Counted from the stretch's first letter, positions 24,847 to 33,726 are shown. The stretch: DNA of 64,000 nucleotides from an uncultured Desulfobacter sp. (GCF_963665355.1 NZ_OY762229.1:3348001-3412000), one strand, 5' to 3'. Notes: generated from the letters alone by a model not told the origin. Translations and numbers: made by a program.

Positions 24847-24989
24847 CTTTTTTTCTCCGGAAAAAACAGCCGCGTCATCTATGTATATGGTCACAGTTCC
24901 GGAGGAAAAAGATAGCCCAGAGCCTTAAAGGCCCCATGAAAATGCTTTCTCGATTTGGTTTCACCCGGCATAGGCCGGACGAAATAATC

Positions 24990-25156
24990 CTTCCAGGCAG
25001 GTCTTCTGACTTCCGGATCACCCTTGTGCTGCGCCTTCCCATCCAATCCTGCACGGACTTGAACAGTGACGTCTTGCAGCACTTGTCCCCGGTTACAGCG
25101 GTGGGACCGTCCCTGATTTACACAGGGTTCCCTATTAAGCCTTTCGGCACCGGATA
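24990..25156 (-). ncRNA. Cobalamin riboswitch of the btuFCD-type operon
   Basis: Reading the minus strand, GGTGCC (plus 25146-25151) is followed by an AGGGAA element, CCGCTGTAACCGGGGACAAG, a TCACTG element, and CCGGAAGTCAGAAGACCTGCC-type closure ending near 24996. This is a complete cobalamin aptamer. No perfect terminator is visible before the binding-protein gene; a GCCTT/AAGGC palindrome near 24925-24945 may form the platform. Confidence 0.93.
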
Positions 25157-25166
25157 AAGTTCTATC

Positions 25167-25195
25167 TTGGTATAAAAGCCATGGAACAAAGTCAA
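25167..25195 (-). promoter_or_regulatory. Promoter of the second cobalamin riboswitch
   Basis: On the minus strand TTGACT (plus 25190-25195) is followed at 17 bp by TACCAA, or at 15 bp by TATACC. Its spacing to the aptamer is about 15 bp. The layout mirrors the btuB promoter. Confidence 0.45.
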
Positions 25196-25198
25196 GGA

Positions 25199-25335
25199 TA
25201 TTTATCCGGACAATCCCATGCCAACGGAACCTATTTTGTTTATCAAGCCGGCAACACCGCTGCAGCTGCTCGGTCAACCATTGTGATGTCTGATTTTAGC
25301 ACGGACTGCCAGAATGAAACGGAGTTTCAGTGCTG
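25199..25335 (+). pseudogene. Partial duplicate of the FAH-family gene
   Basis: This stretch aligns base by base with 18970-19105 of the intact FAH gene (shared blocks include AATCCCATGCCAACGGA, TTGTTTATCAA and CACGGACTGCCA). It carries many substitutions and at least one small indel, and neither a start nor the rest of the gene is present. It lies immediately upstream of the riboswitch promoter, so the cobalamin cluster is bracketed by the intact gene and this relic. Confidence 0.8.
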
Positions 25336-25459
25336 AGTCTGGCATATCAACTGCCAGGCTCAGCCCGAAACAAAGGGTGAAAAATCTAAACAGGTGACAC
25401 AGACCTTTCTTGTGAAAAAATAAGACAATGGGACGGACGGCCTTTTCATGAACGAAATG
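25336..25459. other. Short spacer after the FAH relic
   Basis: Nothing recognisable apart from a weak CTCAGC/GCTGAG-type dyad after the FAH fragment (near 25335-25365). Confidence 0.4.
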
Positions 25460-26641
25460 TCATCCTCCAGGAAGAACAACCATGGGGCGGTGCTGGCCAT
25501 TTCCGCTGAAAAGAATCCGGCTTTGGCCCCCGGGAAAGATCTTCAGGGCTATGCCGGACTTGCCTTCGGCATTCCACATGAAAGGGTCAGCGATTAAAAG
25601 TGCACCGTCTCGATCTAGAGAAATTCCCCATGGGCCGCGTAAAGATCGGTTGCCTATCCGGACAGGGACATCAATGAGACGGCCCTGGGATAGTGTTTTA
25701 AGGCTTGCATATTTATTTTCTTTTGTACCGTAGTCCGTGACAAAGAGGCGCCCGTTTCGATCAAGAACCATGGCTTTAGGCCTGAACAGGGCGCCGCCTG
25801 TATCAGTGCCCATAACAAAAGTTCTGCCATTAGAACCCAGGCGCATCACACAGCCGGGAACGGATCGCGTGTTAAAAGAGATCCCTTGGGCGTTGTTTCT
25901 GGGGGTTTTATGGTAATTTCCCTGGGCTACAAATAAATCCTTTCCGTCCGTGCATAGCCCGCCGAAACGTCCTTTAGCCGGGCCCATAGGTTGTCCGCCT
26001 TCTTCCGCGATATTTCCCGGATAAAGCAACTGCTGCACTGAGCCATTTTGGTTAACAGCCAATAAACCGTTGTCCGCATCACTCACGTAAAGCTGATTTC
26101 CGATCCAGGCTATTTGGGTGGGGCGTTTAACCAGGCCGCCCGGCTGCCAGCTGAAAAGAGCAGACGCCTGTCCTTGGTTCGACACTTGCCAGAGAATGGT
26201 GGCTTCAGAAGTCAGGCGAGGAAGGTCCATGATCAGAAAGCCGTCCCGGGGTCCTGGACACATGGCAACGGGAGCCCGGAAAATGTTTTGTTGGGTAAAG
26301 CGATAAAAACCGGCAGCAGGGGAAAACCAGTACAGATGAGGGCATTCCCGGCAAATCATCACATAATGGGGCTGGTTTGGTCTGGGAAAGGCTTGAACAG
26401 GTTCCTGGACCTGATGTTTTTTCGTATGCAGGGCGTCGTTCACCCAGTTTGGGGATTTGGGCCAGTACCGAGGCTGTGAATCCTGATCTTGGGTTTGGTT
26501 GTGTGATGGTGTAGAACCGGGGTGGAGGGCTTCTCTTACCCAATCGGGCGTCTCAGGGTAGTTCTGCGCCTGAATTGAACCTGACAGGCAAAACGTGACC
26601 ATCCCCACCACCATCAACAGCAAACACATGTTAAGTTTCAT
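25460..26641 (-). CDS. Exported beta-propeller (NHL/SMP-30-like) protein
   Basis: This 393-aa protein has a signal peptide (MKLNMCLLLMVVGMVTFCLS, cleaved near IQAQ). It then has two copies of a PxWVxxALH motif (PDWVREALHPG and PNWVNDALHTK), and from about residue 110 a series of blades containing IAWIGNQLYVSDADNGLLAV, KAMVLDRNGRLFVTDYG and GISLDRDGALLIADP. This is typical of six-bladed NHL/SMP-30 propellers, periplasmic or surface exposed. Ligand unknown. AGGATTGAT precedes the ATG. Monocistronic. Confidence 0.65.
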   Translation of the reverse strand: MKLNMCLLLMVVGMVTFCLSGSIQAQNYPETPDWVREALHPGSTPSHNQTQDQDSQPRYWPKSPNWVNDALHTKKHQVQEPVQAFPRPNQPHYVMICRECPHLYWFSPAAGFYRFTQQNIFRAPVAMCPGPRDGFLIMDLPRLTSEATILWQVSNQGQASALFSWQPGGLVKRPTQIAWIGNQLYVSDADNGLLAVNQNGSVQQLLYPGNIAEEGGQPMGPAKGRFGGLCTDGKDLFVAQGNYHKTPRNNAQGISFNTRSVPGCVMRLGSNGRTFVMGTDTGGALFRPKAMVLDRNGRLFVTDYGTKENKYASLKTLSQGRLIDVPVRIGNRSLRGPWGISLDRDGALLIADPFMWNAEGKSGIALKIFPGGQSRILFSGNGQHRPMVVLPGG

Positions 26642-26864
26642 GGCATCAATCCTTTTTTAAACTGTGTCCATTATGAAAAAGGGTTAAACCTGTCTATTTT
26701 TAGATAAAGAGGTCAAAAAGGCAACCTTTAATGAATGGCCCTGCCTTGGTGATAATATCAGGAATTGGCTATTGAAATAATAATTTTAAAACTTAATATA
26801 TTAAATAAGGAAAGCCTTACATTTTCCTGTGCCAAAGAAAAATCAAAATATAGAGAGGTATATC

Positions 26865-27050
26865 ATGACTTCAAATAAAGAAAACAGATGGTGGAATATT
26901 TTCATACCCCATGAAAGGTCCAAAGACGATGACAGTTGTGCGATACTTCCCATGAACGGCAGTCGTGCCTGGCATAAAAGTCTTGTAAATTTATATTGCC
27001 CATGCAAGACTGACTCTTCGTCATACGAGTGCCGGATGGTGTTCTCATGA
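26865..27050 (+). CDS. Small hypothetical protein upstream of the permease
   Basis: A 61-codon ORF with GAGAGG upstream of the ATG. The product is hydrophilic with three cysteines near its end (NLYCPCKTDSSSYEC) and no known motif. The Cys pattern could bind metal but is not diagnostic. It ends 34 bp before the SLC13 gene in the same direction. It may be real or a leader ORF. Confidence 0.35.
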   Translation: MTSNKENRWWNIFIPHERSKDDDSCAILPMNGSRAWHKSLVNLYCPCKTDSSSYECRMVFS

Positions 27051-27084
27051 GCGTAAACAAAAACCAAAAAGACTGAAGTTCACT

Positions 27085-28866
27085 ATGAATATGCCGATTA
27101 TCGGGGTCTCGCTGATTCTGGTTTTAACATTAGGTCTTTTGAGCTCTGAGAAAATTGCGGTTGATAAAACAGCCATAGGCATCATGGTGCTTCTTTCCCT
27201 GACGGGAATACTGACCCCTGCAGAGGCCGTGGCAGGGTTTGCCAATCCTGCCGTGATCACTGTAGGGGCCATGTTTCTGTTGAGCCGCGGGCTTATTCGA
27301 ACCGGTGCTGTAGGCTTTTTGTCCGAACTTGTTTTGAAGTTTTCAAAGGGAAACAAACATCATGCTTTTATCATCATTCTTGTCAGTGTTGCCCTGTTAT
27401 CAGCCTTCATCAACAATACACCGGTGGTGGTGCTTTTCATCCCCATTGTGATGGCATTGAGTTGTGAATGTGATTTTTCTCCGTCAAAGATGCTGATTCC
27501 ATTATCCTACGTGTCAATCCTGGCCGGAACATGTACCCTGATCGGCACATCGACCAACATCATCGTCAGTGATCTTGCGTACCTTGAAGGCTTTGAAGAA
27601 CTCTCCATGTTTGAACTGGGCCGCATCGGGGGCCCCATCGCAGTCATTGGGATCATATTTTTATTTGTGGTTTCACCAAAACTTCTGCCCGGCCGGACAG
27701 GACCCGAATGTGAGCTGGATGAGGGTAAGGAGAAGGAATACATCGCGGAACTGAAGGTTCCTGAAAAAAGTCCTTTAATCGGGGAAGAAGATATCAGTCT
27801 GCACGCCCGGGACACTTTGGACCTGGATGTGGTTGAAATTTTCAGGGGCGGCGAAGTTTTTGATCCATCCATCACCAAGACAACCATAAGACAGGATGAT
27901 ATCCTTCTGGTCAGAGGGTCGGCCCAGGAGCTGATTTCCTGTCTGCAGAGCAAGAAGTTGTCCTTGGTCCATGGGGATGAGAGTCTGACCTTTGGCAGTA
28001 AGCCCGAAGAAGATCTCATTGTGGAACTTATCATGCCTCCCCAATCCTCTCTTTTAAGGGAGCCGTTGATATCAGCAGAATTGGAAAATGACGCGGATGT
28101 GCGTATTATCGCCATACGCAGCCGGATGGGGTACTATTTTTACAGAAAAATTAAAAGTGTAAAACTTCGGACAGGGGATATTCTTCTTGTGCAATGCCCG
28201 AGGAACAGGCTCGATAAAATAAGAAAAAGCACAGATTTTGTGATGATCGAGGATATCCACCACACCATCATTGACCGGCAAAAGGCCGGCATTGCCGCCG
28301 GCATTTTTGGTGCGGTGGTGGTTGCCGCAACCCTGGGTCTGAGCAATATCATGATATGCGCCCTGGCCGGTGTTTTTTTAATGACACTGACCCATTGCCT
28401 GAGCTTGAAAGATGCCTACCGCTCTTTGCAGTCCGAGGTGCTGCTGCTGATCATCGGAACTCTGGCTCTGGGACTGGCTATGCAGAAAACCGGGGCCACC
28501 GAACTCTATGCCCATGCATTTTTAGATCTGTTCTCCGGCCATGGTCCCCATATGATTCTTTTTGCCATTATCATTCTGACCAGTATCTGCAGCCATGTTT
28601 TGAGCAATAATGCAACAGCCGTGCTCCTGCTTCCCATTGCCGTCTCCACAGCCGTTTCCCTGGGTGTTGACCCCCGGCCTTTTATTATCGGCATCTGTTT
28701 TGGTGCCAGCGCCTGCTATGCAAGTCCCATCGGATACCAGACCAATTTATTGGTATATGGCCCCGGAGGATACCGATTCTCTGATTTTATCAAACTGGGC
28801 CTGCCCTTGAATATTATGGTGATAGTTCTTGCCGCTGTTTTTATACCGGTTTTCTGGCCTTTTTAA
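27085..28866 (+). CDS. SLC13-family permease with two TrkA-C domains
   Basis: This 593-aa inner-membrane transporter has a first block of helices (1-200) containing FINNTPVVVLFIPIV and AGTCTLIGTSTNIIVSDL. Two cytoplasmic RCK/TrkA-C domains follow (about 205-285 and 300-385; DILLVRGSAQEL and DILLVQCPRNRL are the repeated cores). A second helix block ends in SNNATAVLLLPIA and SACYASPIGYQTNLLVYGPG. The paired NT-P/SNNA hairpins are the family's ion-binding loops. Members carry dicarboxylates, sulfate or similar anions with Na+. The substrate is not resolved, but anion uptake fits a sulfate reducer (inference). Confidence 0.85.
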   Translation: MNMPIIGVSLILVLTLGLLSSEKIAVDKTAIGIMVLLSLTGILTPAEAVAGFANPAVITVGAMFLLSRGLIRTGAVGFLSELVLKFSKGNKHHAFIIILVSVALLSAFINNTPVVVLFIPIVMALSCECDFSPSKMLIPLSYVSILAGTCTLIGTSTNIIVSDLAYLEGFEELSMFELGRIGGPIAVIGIIFLFVVSPKLLPGRTGPECELDEGKEKEYIAELKVPEKSPLIGEEDISLHARDTLDLDVVEIFRGGEVFDPSITKTTIRQDDILLVRGSAQELISCLQSKKLSLVHGDESLTFGSKPEEDLIVELIMPPQSSLLREPLISAELENDADVRIIAIRSRMGYYFYRKIKSVKLRTGDILLVQCPRNRLDKIRKSTDFVMIEDIHHTIIDRQKAGIAAGIFGAVVVAATLGLSNIMICALAGVFLMTLTHCLSLKDAYRSLQSEVLLLIIGTLALGLAMQKTGATELYAHAFLDLFSGHGPHMILFAIIILTSICSHVLSNNATAVLLLPIAVSTAVSLGVDPRPFIIGICFGASACYASPIGYQTNLLVYGPGGYRFSDFIKLGLPLNIMVIVLAAVFIPVFWPF

Positions 28867-28923
28867 TGTACTTTCATGTTTTGCCGTAATTTTAAAGGTG
28901 CAAGGCAATGCCTTTCTATTCCT

Positions 28924-29140
28924 TTAAAAAAGGATCTGTCTTAGGAAGAGCTTGGTCCTGTCATTTTGAGGATTGCTGAAAAATTCTTCGGGTTCGTTTA
29001 CTTCAATGATCTCGCCCCGGTCCATAAACATGACTTTGTGGGCAACGCTTTTGGCAAATCCCATTTCGTGGGTCACAACGATCATGGTCATGCCTTCCCG
29101 GGCCAGGCTGATCATGACATCAAGAACCTCTTTGATGGTT
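28924..29140 (-). pseudogene. Amino-acid ABC transporter ATPase C-terminal remnant (GlnQ-like)
   Basis: The minus strand encodes the last third of a polar amino-acid ABC ATPase: EVLDVMISLAREGMTMIVVT, HEMGFAKSVAHKVMFMDRG and a normal C-terminus (FFSNPQNDRTKLFLRQILF). The Walker A, signature and Walker B parts are missing. The frame is lost around 29140, where sequence matching neither GlnQ nor the intron begins. The gene was truncated by the rearrangement that brought in the group II intron. Confidence 0.8.
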
Positions 29141-29160
29141 ACTTTTTTAACAAGTCCAGG

Positions 29161-29793
29161 GGAGGGGTGATTAGCACCTTATTGGCAAATATATATATGA
29201 ACAGGTTTCTGAAATACTGGCGGATTAAAGGGTGTAATGAGATTTTTCGAGTTCGGATTGTCTCCTACGCTGATGATTTTGTTATTTTAAGCCGAGGCAG
29301 AGCAAAGGATTCGTTGCAATTAACCGGTGTTGTCATGGAACGACTTGGACTGAAATTAAATCAGGATAAAACCGTCGTAGTAGATGCCCGAAATGAGAGC
29401 TTTGATTTTCTTGGTTATACTTTTGGTCAAATCTGGTTTCGAAAAACAGGGAAGCAATATATGGGAGCAAGCCCGTCAAAGAAGAGTGTGAACCGGCTGA
29501 AACAGAAAGTAAGGAACATACTAAGACCCTGTGAAAAGGGTTCATGGCCTGATGTCAGAGACCGACTGAACGACTTATTGCAGGGCTGGAGCGCTTACTT
29601 CTGTTACGGCACGACTCAGATAGCCTATCGTGCTGTTGAGCGACATGTTTATAATCGCGTTAGACGTTTTCTGGTTGATCGGCACAAAGTGCATTCGCGA
29701 GGCATACGCCGGTTCCCTTCGGAAAGAGTGTTCGGTGAGCTTGGAATACTCTTGCCGAGACCGATGAAACGAGTCGTACGATGTGTGTTTTAA
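29161..29793 (+). pseudogene. Group II intron reverse transcriptase/maturase, 3' part
   Basis: The frame starts abruptly inside the RT palm at GGVISTLLANIYMNRFL and contains the catalytic YADDFVILSRG, FDFLGYTFGQIW, and a GIIM maturase domain (LNDLLQGWSAYFCYGTT) up to the stop at 29793. The N-terminal RT motifs 0-3 are missing, so the protein is inactive. The intron's RNA 3' end follows directly. Confidence 0.85.
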
Positions 29794-29899
29794 GGTGAAG
29801 TCAGTCGGAAAGCCGGATGCGGTAGCTCCGCACGTCCGGTTTGATGAGCAGGGACAGGAAACGGGGTGATTTAACCACCGCGCCTGTCCTTGACTCTAC
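29794..29899 (+). ncRNA. Group II intron 3' RNA (domains V-VI)
   Basis: Domain V is visible at about 29810-29842: AGCCGGATGCGG, a short loop, and CCGCACGTCCGGTTT. A GGGACAGG...CCTGTCC stem follows as domain VI, with the end at CTCTAC, a usual AY terminus. The base after this (29900) is in the right half of hairpin-repeat copy 2, so the insertion was inside that hairpin. Confidence 0.75.
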
Positions 29900-30002
29900 T
29901 GGCCGTGCCTGGCTGGGGCCATATTTCAAACTTAATCATCTTTGTCAAACGTTCGTCATACTTTGCTTGACAAAAAGCGTCTTCCTATCGCCTATCCCTA
30001 TC
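29900..30002. repeat. Hairpin repeat element, copy 2 (right half only)
   Basis: From TGGCCGTGCCTGGCTGGGGC onward this matches copy 1 through CCATATTTCAAAC, the TTTGTCAA/TTGACAAA dyad and a CCTATC tandem run. The left half and left hairpin arm are absent, because the group II intron joins exactly at the hairpin apex. The terminal CCTATC run overlaps the stop of the downstream minus-strand gene. Confidence 0.8.
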
Positions 30003-31044
30003 TCTTTGGTGTTTTCGCTGGTGCTTTCGCCTGCATTTTTGAGGTTTTATTTTTTTCCATGAACTGTGGCAAATAGTTAATGCCGAAATTGAAAATCACA
30101 ATTAAGGGCAGGACATAAACCGCAAAGGCGAAAATGATCGCGGCAGCGATCGCAAGCACCGTAAGTTTAATTGCAAGGCTGAATGCATAGTCGGTTTCAA
30201 CAACTTTTCTGCTGGAAAATAAACTTAAGCTGTTCTCTTCTCTAATAACGGTGGTCGGGGTGATGCTCATGAACACGGTGATGATGCCCATAAATATGCG
30301 GCCAAGTACATTCTGGCCGACTTCAAGGTGTTCCAGCCACTGGTGCCGTCGGCACCTCATATATATTGGAATCCGTGCGGAAAAATAATAAAGGACAGGC
30401 AGAGACAACAGGTAGAGTGTAAACATTATGTGTGACCAGTTTTTACTGCGAATTCGATCATTATATTCATCTTTGAAATCGTCCACGGTCTGGGATTTAT
30501 ATTCGGATAGGTCTTTTTCCAGTCTTTCTATGTATTCCTTTGAATTTTTAATTCTCATGGCTAAACGAGGATCCGTAGCCCCTTTATTGGCGGATTCAAA
30601 GTTTTTCTGCTGTTCGATATACCGGTTTAAATCGCTGGTTGTGCCTGATAGCTTGTTCTGTGTATAGTTCAATCTGGAATCGTATTTCTGCTTTGCAACG
30701 GTATCATTGATCGTGCCTGAACCCGGACTTTTAACGCCTTTGATCATTATGAGCACCAAAACAACCAGGATACATATGGCCATAATTTTCCGCGAACCGG
30801 CAAACACTTTTTGGGTTGCTTCTTTAAGTGTGGCTGCACATTGCCGTCTTTGCTCTATAATGTCCAGATCCAAGCAGTCTATGGCTGCCAGTTCTTCAAG
30901 CAATTGGTTCACTTTTTTAATTTCAGATTCGTCTTTTGGATATTTTCCGTCGTTAACATCAAGGGACATGGTATCCCATATTTGCTGGAGAATACGAACC
31001 GATTCATCATACCCAGGTTTTGATGACGAGCTTTCAACAGTCAT
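29998..31044 (-). CDS. Membrane protein of unknown function
   Basis: This 348-aa protein has GGGAGG five bases before the ATG. Layout: a hydrophilic N-terminus (1-85); a transmembrane segment at about 86-102 (IMAICILVVLVLIMIKG); a long charged helical, probably coiled-coil region (115-200); then about four more hydrophobic segments (205-225, 250-270, 285-325). The C-terminus is lysine/alanine rich. I do not recognise it. The stop lies inside the CCTATC run of hairpin repeat 2, so the gene may have been trimmed at its 3' end by the element. Confidence 0.5.
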   Translation of the reverse strand: MTVESSSSKPGYDESVRILQQIWDTMSLDVNDGKYPKDESEIKKVNQLLEELAAIDCLDLDIIEQRRQCAATLKEATQKVFAGSRKIMAICILVVLVLIMIKGVKSPGSGTINDTVAKQKYDSRLNYTQNKLSGTTSDLNRYIEQQKNFESANKGATDPRLAMRIKNSKEYIERLEKDLSEYKSQTVDDFKDEYNDRIRSKNWSHIMFTLYLLSLPVLYYFSARIPIYMRCRRHQWLEHLEVGQNVLGRIFMGIITVFMSITPTTVIREENSLSLFSSRKVVETDYAFSLAIKLTVLAIAAAIIFAFAVYVLPLIVIFNFGINYLPQFMEKNKTSKMQAKAPAKTPKR

Positions 31045-31453
31045 TTACAGCCTCCCAATTTTAGATTTTTTCAAAACAAATTGAAATGACCCCTACAACA
31101 AATACCGCCTTATCCTTTCTTTCCTCATCCATATTTGAGGGCATATCAGCCATTTTTCCACCTCATGATTTATGCCGCTGTACCGTATTGGTATGCGTCC
31201 TTATATTTTTTTTATCCCGCCATTTTGATCGTACAATGGGCCAGACCAATGTTTTATCCGAAAAGAAATTATATTTAACCCCTTAAAAATAAAAAACTGG
31301 TAAATTTACTAGGTTGAAAAGGATAGGCTTAGTTTTCCCCAAAAAAGTCTGTCTGCGTTATTAATATTTTGAAAGTTATGGTATGCTGAATGCGTCAAAC
31401 GATAGGGCGACTACGGATTTTGTGCTGGGACACATGAGCGGAGCTGAATAGAT
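31045..31453. other. Intergenic region, no gene seen
   Basis: About 400 bp between a minus-strand gene and the LuxR relic. AT-rich, with no reliable ORF, terminator or known element. Both flanking genes would read outward, so promoters probably lie here. Confidence 0.4.
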
Positions 31454-31975
31454 ATGATTGACAAACGACTTTCCAGAGCAGATGCGAATCTGGCCCTTGA
31501 TATTATACATCATTCATTAAGCTGTAAAACCAAGACCCATTTTGAGGATTTGCTGACCGAACTGCATGCGCTGATGGGCTTTGATTATGTCCGTAGTGTT
31601 GTAGGCAAAAAAGCAGAATTTATACAAAAAGGAATGTCAGCCTTTCAACTTGTTACCCCCCCTTCCCGCTGGAATGGGAAAACCGGTATCTTCAAAAAGG
31701 GTCTGCACTTAAGGATAACGTTGCTGTCCATGCTTATCATACTAACGGCCTTTTTTACTGGAGTGATGCGCCAGGCTATTTCTCCGGTGAAAACAGCGCC
31801 CGGATTGTTTGTGAAGCGGCAGACGTCGGACTTGTTGAAGGCTGGATATTCACCCAGGAACGAAAATTAACCACAGAGTGCGCCATTATTTCCATTTCCG
31901 CGAAGTCAATAAAGAAAAAATATCGAAATTAGGCCTTGCTGAACTATGTGTTACCCCATTTTGCCCAGGCTATTT
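31454..31975 (+). pseudogene. LuxR-type regulator remnant (autoinducer-binding domain)
   Basis: The first frame gives LDIIHHSLSCKTKTHFEDLL and ALMGFDYVRSVVG. After a frameshift near 31640, another frame continues with YLQKGSALKDNVAVHAYH, NGLFYWSDAPGYFSG and VGLVEGWIFTQE, then ISISAKSIKKKYR, a stop, and NYVLPHFAQA. This is the order of an autoinducer-binding domain (aromatic-W-Y, D, W, G landmarks). The C-terminal LuxR HTH is gone, cut off at the NrfD relic. No LuxI homologue is in the window. Confidence 0.65.
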
Positions 31976-32702
31976 TTTTTATCTCTTCACCGACCATCAT
32001 CGTGATGGAGGCTTTGCCCATTTTATCGGAATGAAAGGTGCCCCAGATGTATAGGACCAGGCAGAGAACATAGGCCAGAAAAATTACCTTTGACCAGACT
32101 TCCATGCCCGATGCCGCTGCCCCGGATCTTGACGATACCGCCAACATGAACTGCAGCATCTGCTACCCCACCCACACGCCGGAGACAATGGAAAAGGGCA
32201 GCACCGTGGTGGAACTCCATGTCGGCAGGGCCCGGATTACGTTCATGGTGGTAAAGCCGTGGGAGATGATGATCAGGCACAGGATGGCCATAATGGTATT
32301 AAAGACCATGTTGACTGCAGCCGCCGTGAAAATCTGAAAAAATTCCAGTACGGCAAACATGCCGATAACCCAGATCCCGCGCGACAGCTTCGATGTCCGA
32401 GGTTTCATGATCATCCGCCAGGCCCGCAAAGGATTTCCAAGATATGCCACACGGATGAGGCCTCCAAGAAGCAGGGCAATGAGCCACCCTAACACCATGC
32501 CGGGTTTATAGGCATAAAAAAGTGATATAAAATAAAGGCCGACACCAATTTCAGAAAAAAAGAAGGCCAGCCAGAGAAAACTCCCCTGGTTGTCGATCCA
32601 CTGCCGCTGGCGGGTCGGGTTGATCATCCATTCATAGGGTTTCACCCCGCTGCCGTCCGGCGGAAACATGCTCTGGATAAGGTCGTGATGTCTGGTATCC
32701 AT
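31944..32702 (-). pseudogene. NrfD/PsrC-type membrane quinol subunit, interrupted by an amber codon
   Basis: Two adjoining minus-strand stretches are in the same frame, separated only by a TAG at 32163-32165. The first 179 residues (PYEWMINPTRQRQWIDNQG and several membrane helices) and the following 71 (QMLQFMLAVSSRSGAAASG) together look like part of a polysulfide-reductase-type NrfD protein. The 3' part is lost at the LuxR relic. NrfD subunits pass electrons between quinol and a periplasmic iron-sulfur/molybdopterin partner; the fragment upstream would be that partner. It is non-functional unless the TAG is read through. Confidence 0.65.
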
Positions 32703-32705
32703 AAT

Positions 32706-32942
32706 TTACCTCCCCGCTTCATCTTTATAAATTTTTACCGCCACTGCCGTTTCCATATTGCCAGCCACCGGATCAAAGTACCTGAGCTTTGAGGGCAGCA
32801 GTTTGCAGAAATTGGCGCCCTTGCCTTTGGCGATGGGGCAGCCGTTCGCCCACAGGACGCCCTGGCCTGCAATACCGATCACCTTGGGGCTCTGGGCCTC
32901 CATGGTTTTGACAATCCCGTTTTCCTTGACCCCGGCTTTAGT
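32706..32942 (-). pseudogene. Molybdopterin-oxidoreductase-like C-terminal remnant
   Basis: About 78 residues read in frame from 32942 to the stop at 32706: VKENGIVKTMEAQSPKVIG, QGVLWANGCPIAKGKGANF and LPSKLRYFDPVAGNMETAVA, ending VKIYKDEAGR. This resembles the C-terminus of a molybdopterin-type respiratory subunit (Qrc-like complexes are one option). It sits 3 bp before the NrfD relic, consistent with an old operon. The upstream part is replaced by an IS91 fragment at about 32943. Confidence 0.45.
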
Positions 32943-33536
32943 TTCCTATATTCCGTCCGAAAAATCTGATGCTATCGTCGCTAAAATCATTTATACCGCC
33001 AAAGACAAAAAATCCCAAAAGATGTTTAATGCTTTGGATTGGCTTGCCAGATTGGTACACATATTCCAGGAAGATACGAGCATACCGTTCGTTACTATGG
33101 TTACTTTGAGCGCTAAAGCTTCACTTCGTGCCTAACAAGTCCAGGGGGATGAGAAAGAAGGCGGAAACTGATAACACAATCCCGACAATTATGCAAAATT
33201 AAGATGTCTTCAAAAAAAGAAAGGCAGAATTGGGCCAGGTTAATCCAAAAAATTTATGAAGTGGCTCCGCTGATCTGTCCGAAATGCTGGGGGAAGATGC
33301 ATATCATCAGCTTCATCAAAGAACTTGACGTCATCGAAAAAATTTTGCGTCATCTTGGGCTTTGGGGTATCCGTAACCATGATCCACCGCAACCTGTTAC
33401 TTCCGACTCTATCCCTGATTGGGTTTATGACTTTTCTGACTCCCAAATCCCGGCCAGCGGCTGTCATTAATTCCAGCGCTTTGGGGGATTTCCGGTGAGG
33501 TATGCTCGAAATTAGCCTAACATATAGCTATTTCAG
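32943..33536 (+). pseudogene. IS91-family transposase remnant
   Basis: Several frames carry IS91 (HUH, rolling-circle) transposase C-terminal features in order: FNALDWLARLVHIF, RYYGYFER after a frameshift, an NKSRGMRKKAE segment (AACAAGTCCAGGGGG at about 33134), then the zinc-finger-like region in the 33204-33470 frame (KIYEVAPLICPKCWGKM, EKILRHLGLW, DSIPDWVYDF). The catalytic HUH and tyrosine region is missing. The 3' tail recurs at 37559-37767. It truncates the molybdopterin gene and leads into hairpin repeat 3. Confidence 0.8.
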
Positions 33537-33725
33537 CCCTTTTTTAATGAATTCGGTCCGATTTTATAATGTACTCTCTCTGGGATTGTTTTTATCTCAA
33601 CGGCCTTTTTGACGCCGAGGCCCCAGCCGGGCACGGCTGGGGCCATATTTCAAACGTAATCATCTTTGTCAAACGTTCGTCATACTTTGCTTGACAAAAA
33701 GCGTCGTCCTATCCCTATCCCTCCG
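33537..33725. repeat. Hairpin repeat element, copy 3
   Basis: Full-length copy with a short hairpin at 33620-33643 (GCCCCAGCCG/CGGCTGGGGC, four-base loop). The dyad TTTGTCAA (33665-33672) and TTGACAAA (33691-33698) is intact, and a CCTATCCCTATCC run ends it. The left flank is an IS91 tail that also precedes copy 4. Confidence 0.85.
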
Positions 33726-33726
33726 G

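Noticed and set aside
32163-32165. Pyrrolysine or selenocysteine recoding of the in-frame stop in the NrfD frame
   Set aside because: The stop is TAG, not TGA; the gene is also truncated at both ends and flanked by IS debris, so a nonsense mutation is much more likely. Kept only as a check.
33125-33150. CCTAACAAGTCCAGGGGGA looked like the start of an integron attC site
   Set aside because: In frame it reads NKSRGMRKKAE, a normal segment of the IS91-type transposase, and no partner GTT core or stem follows.
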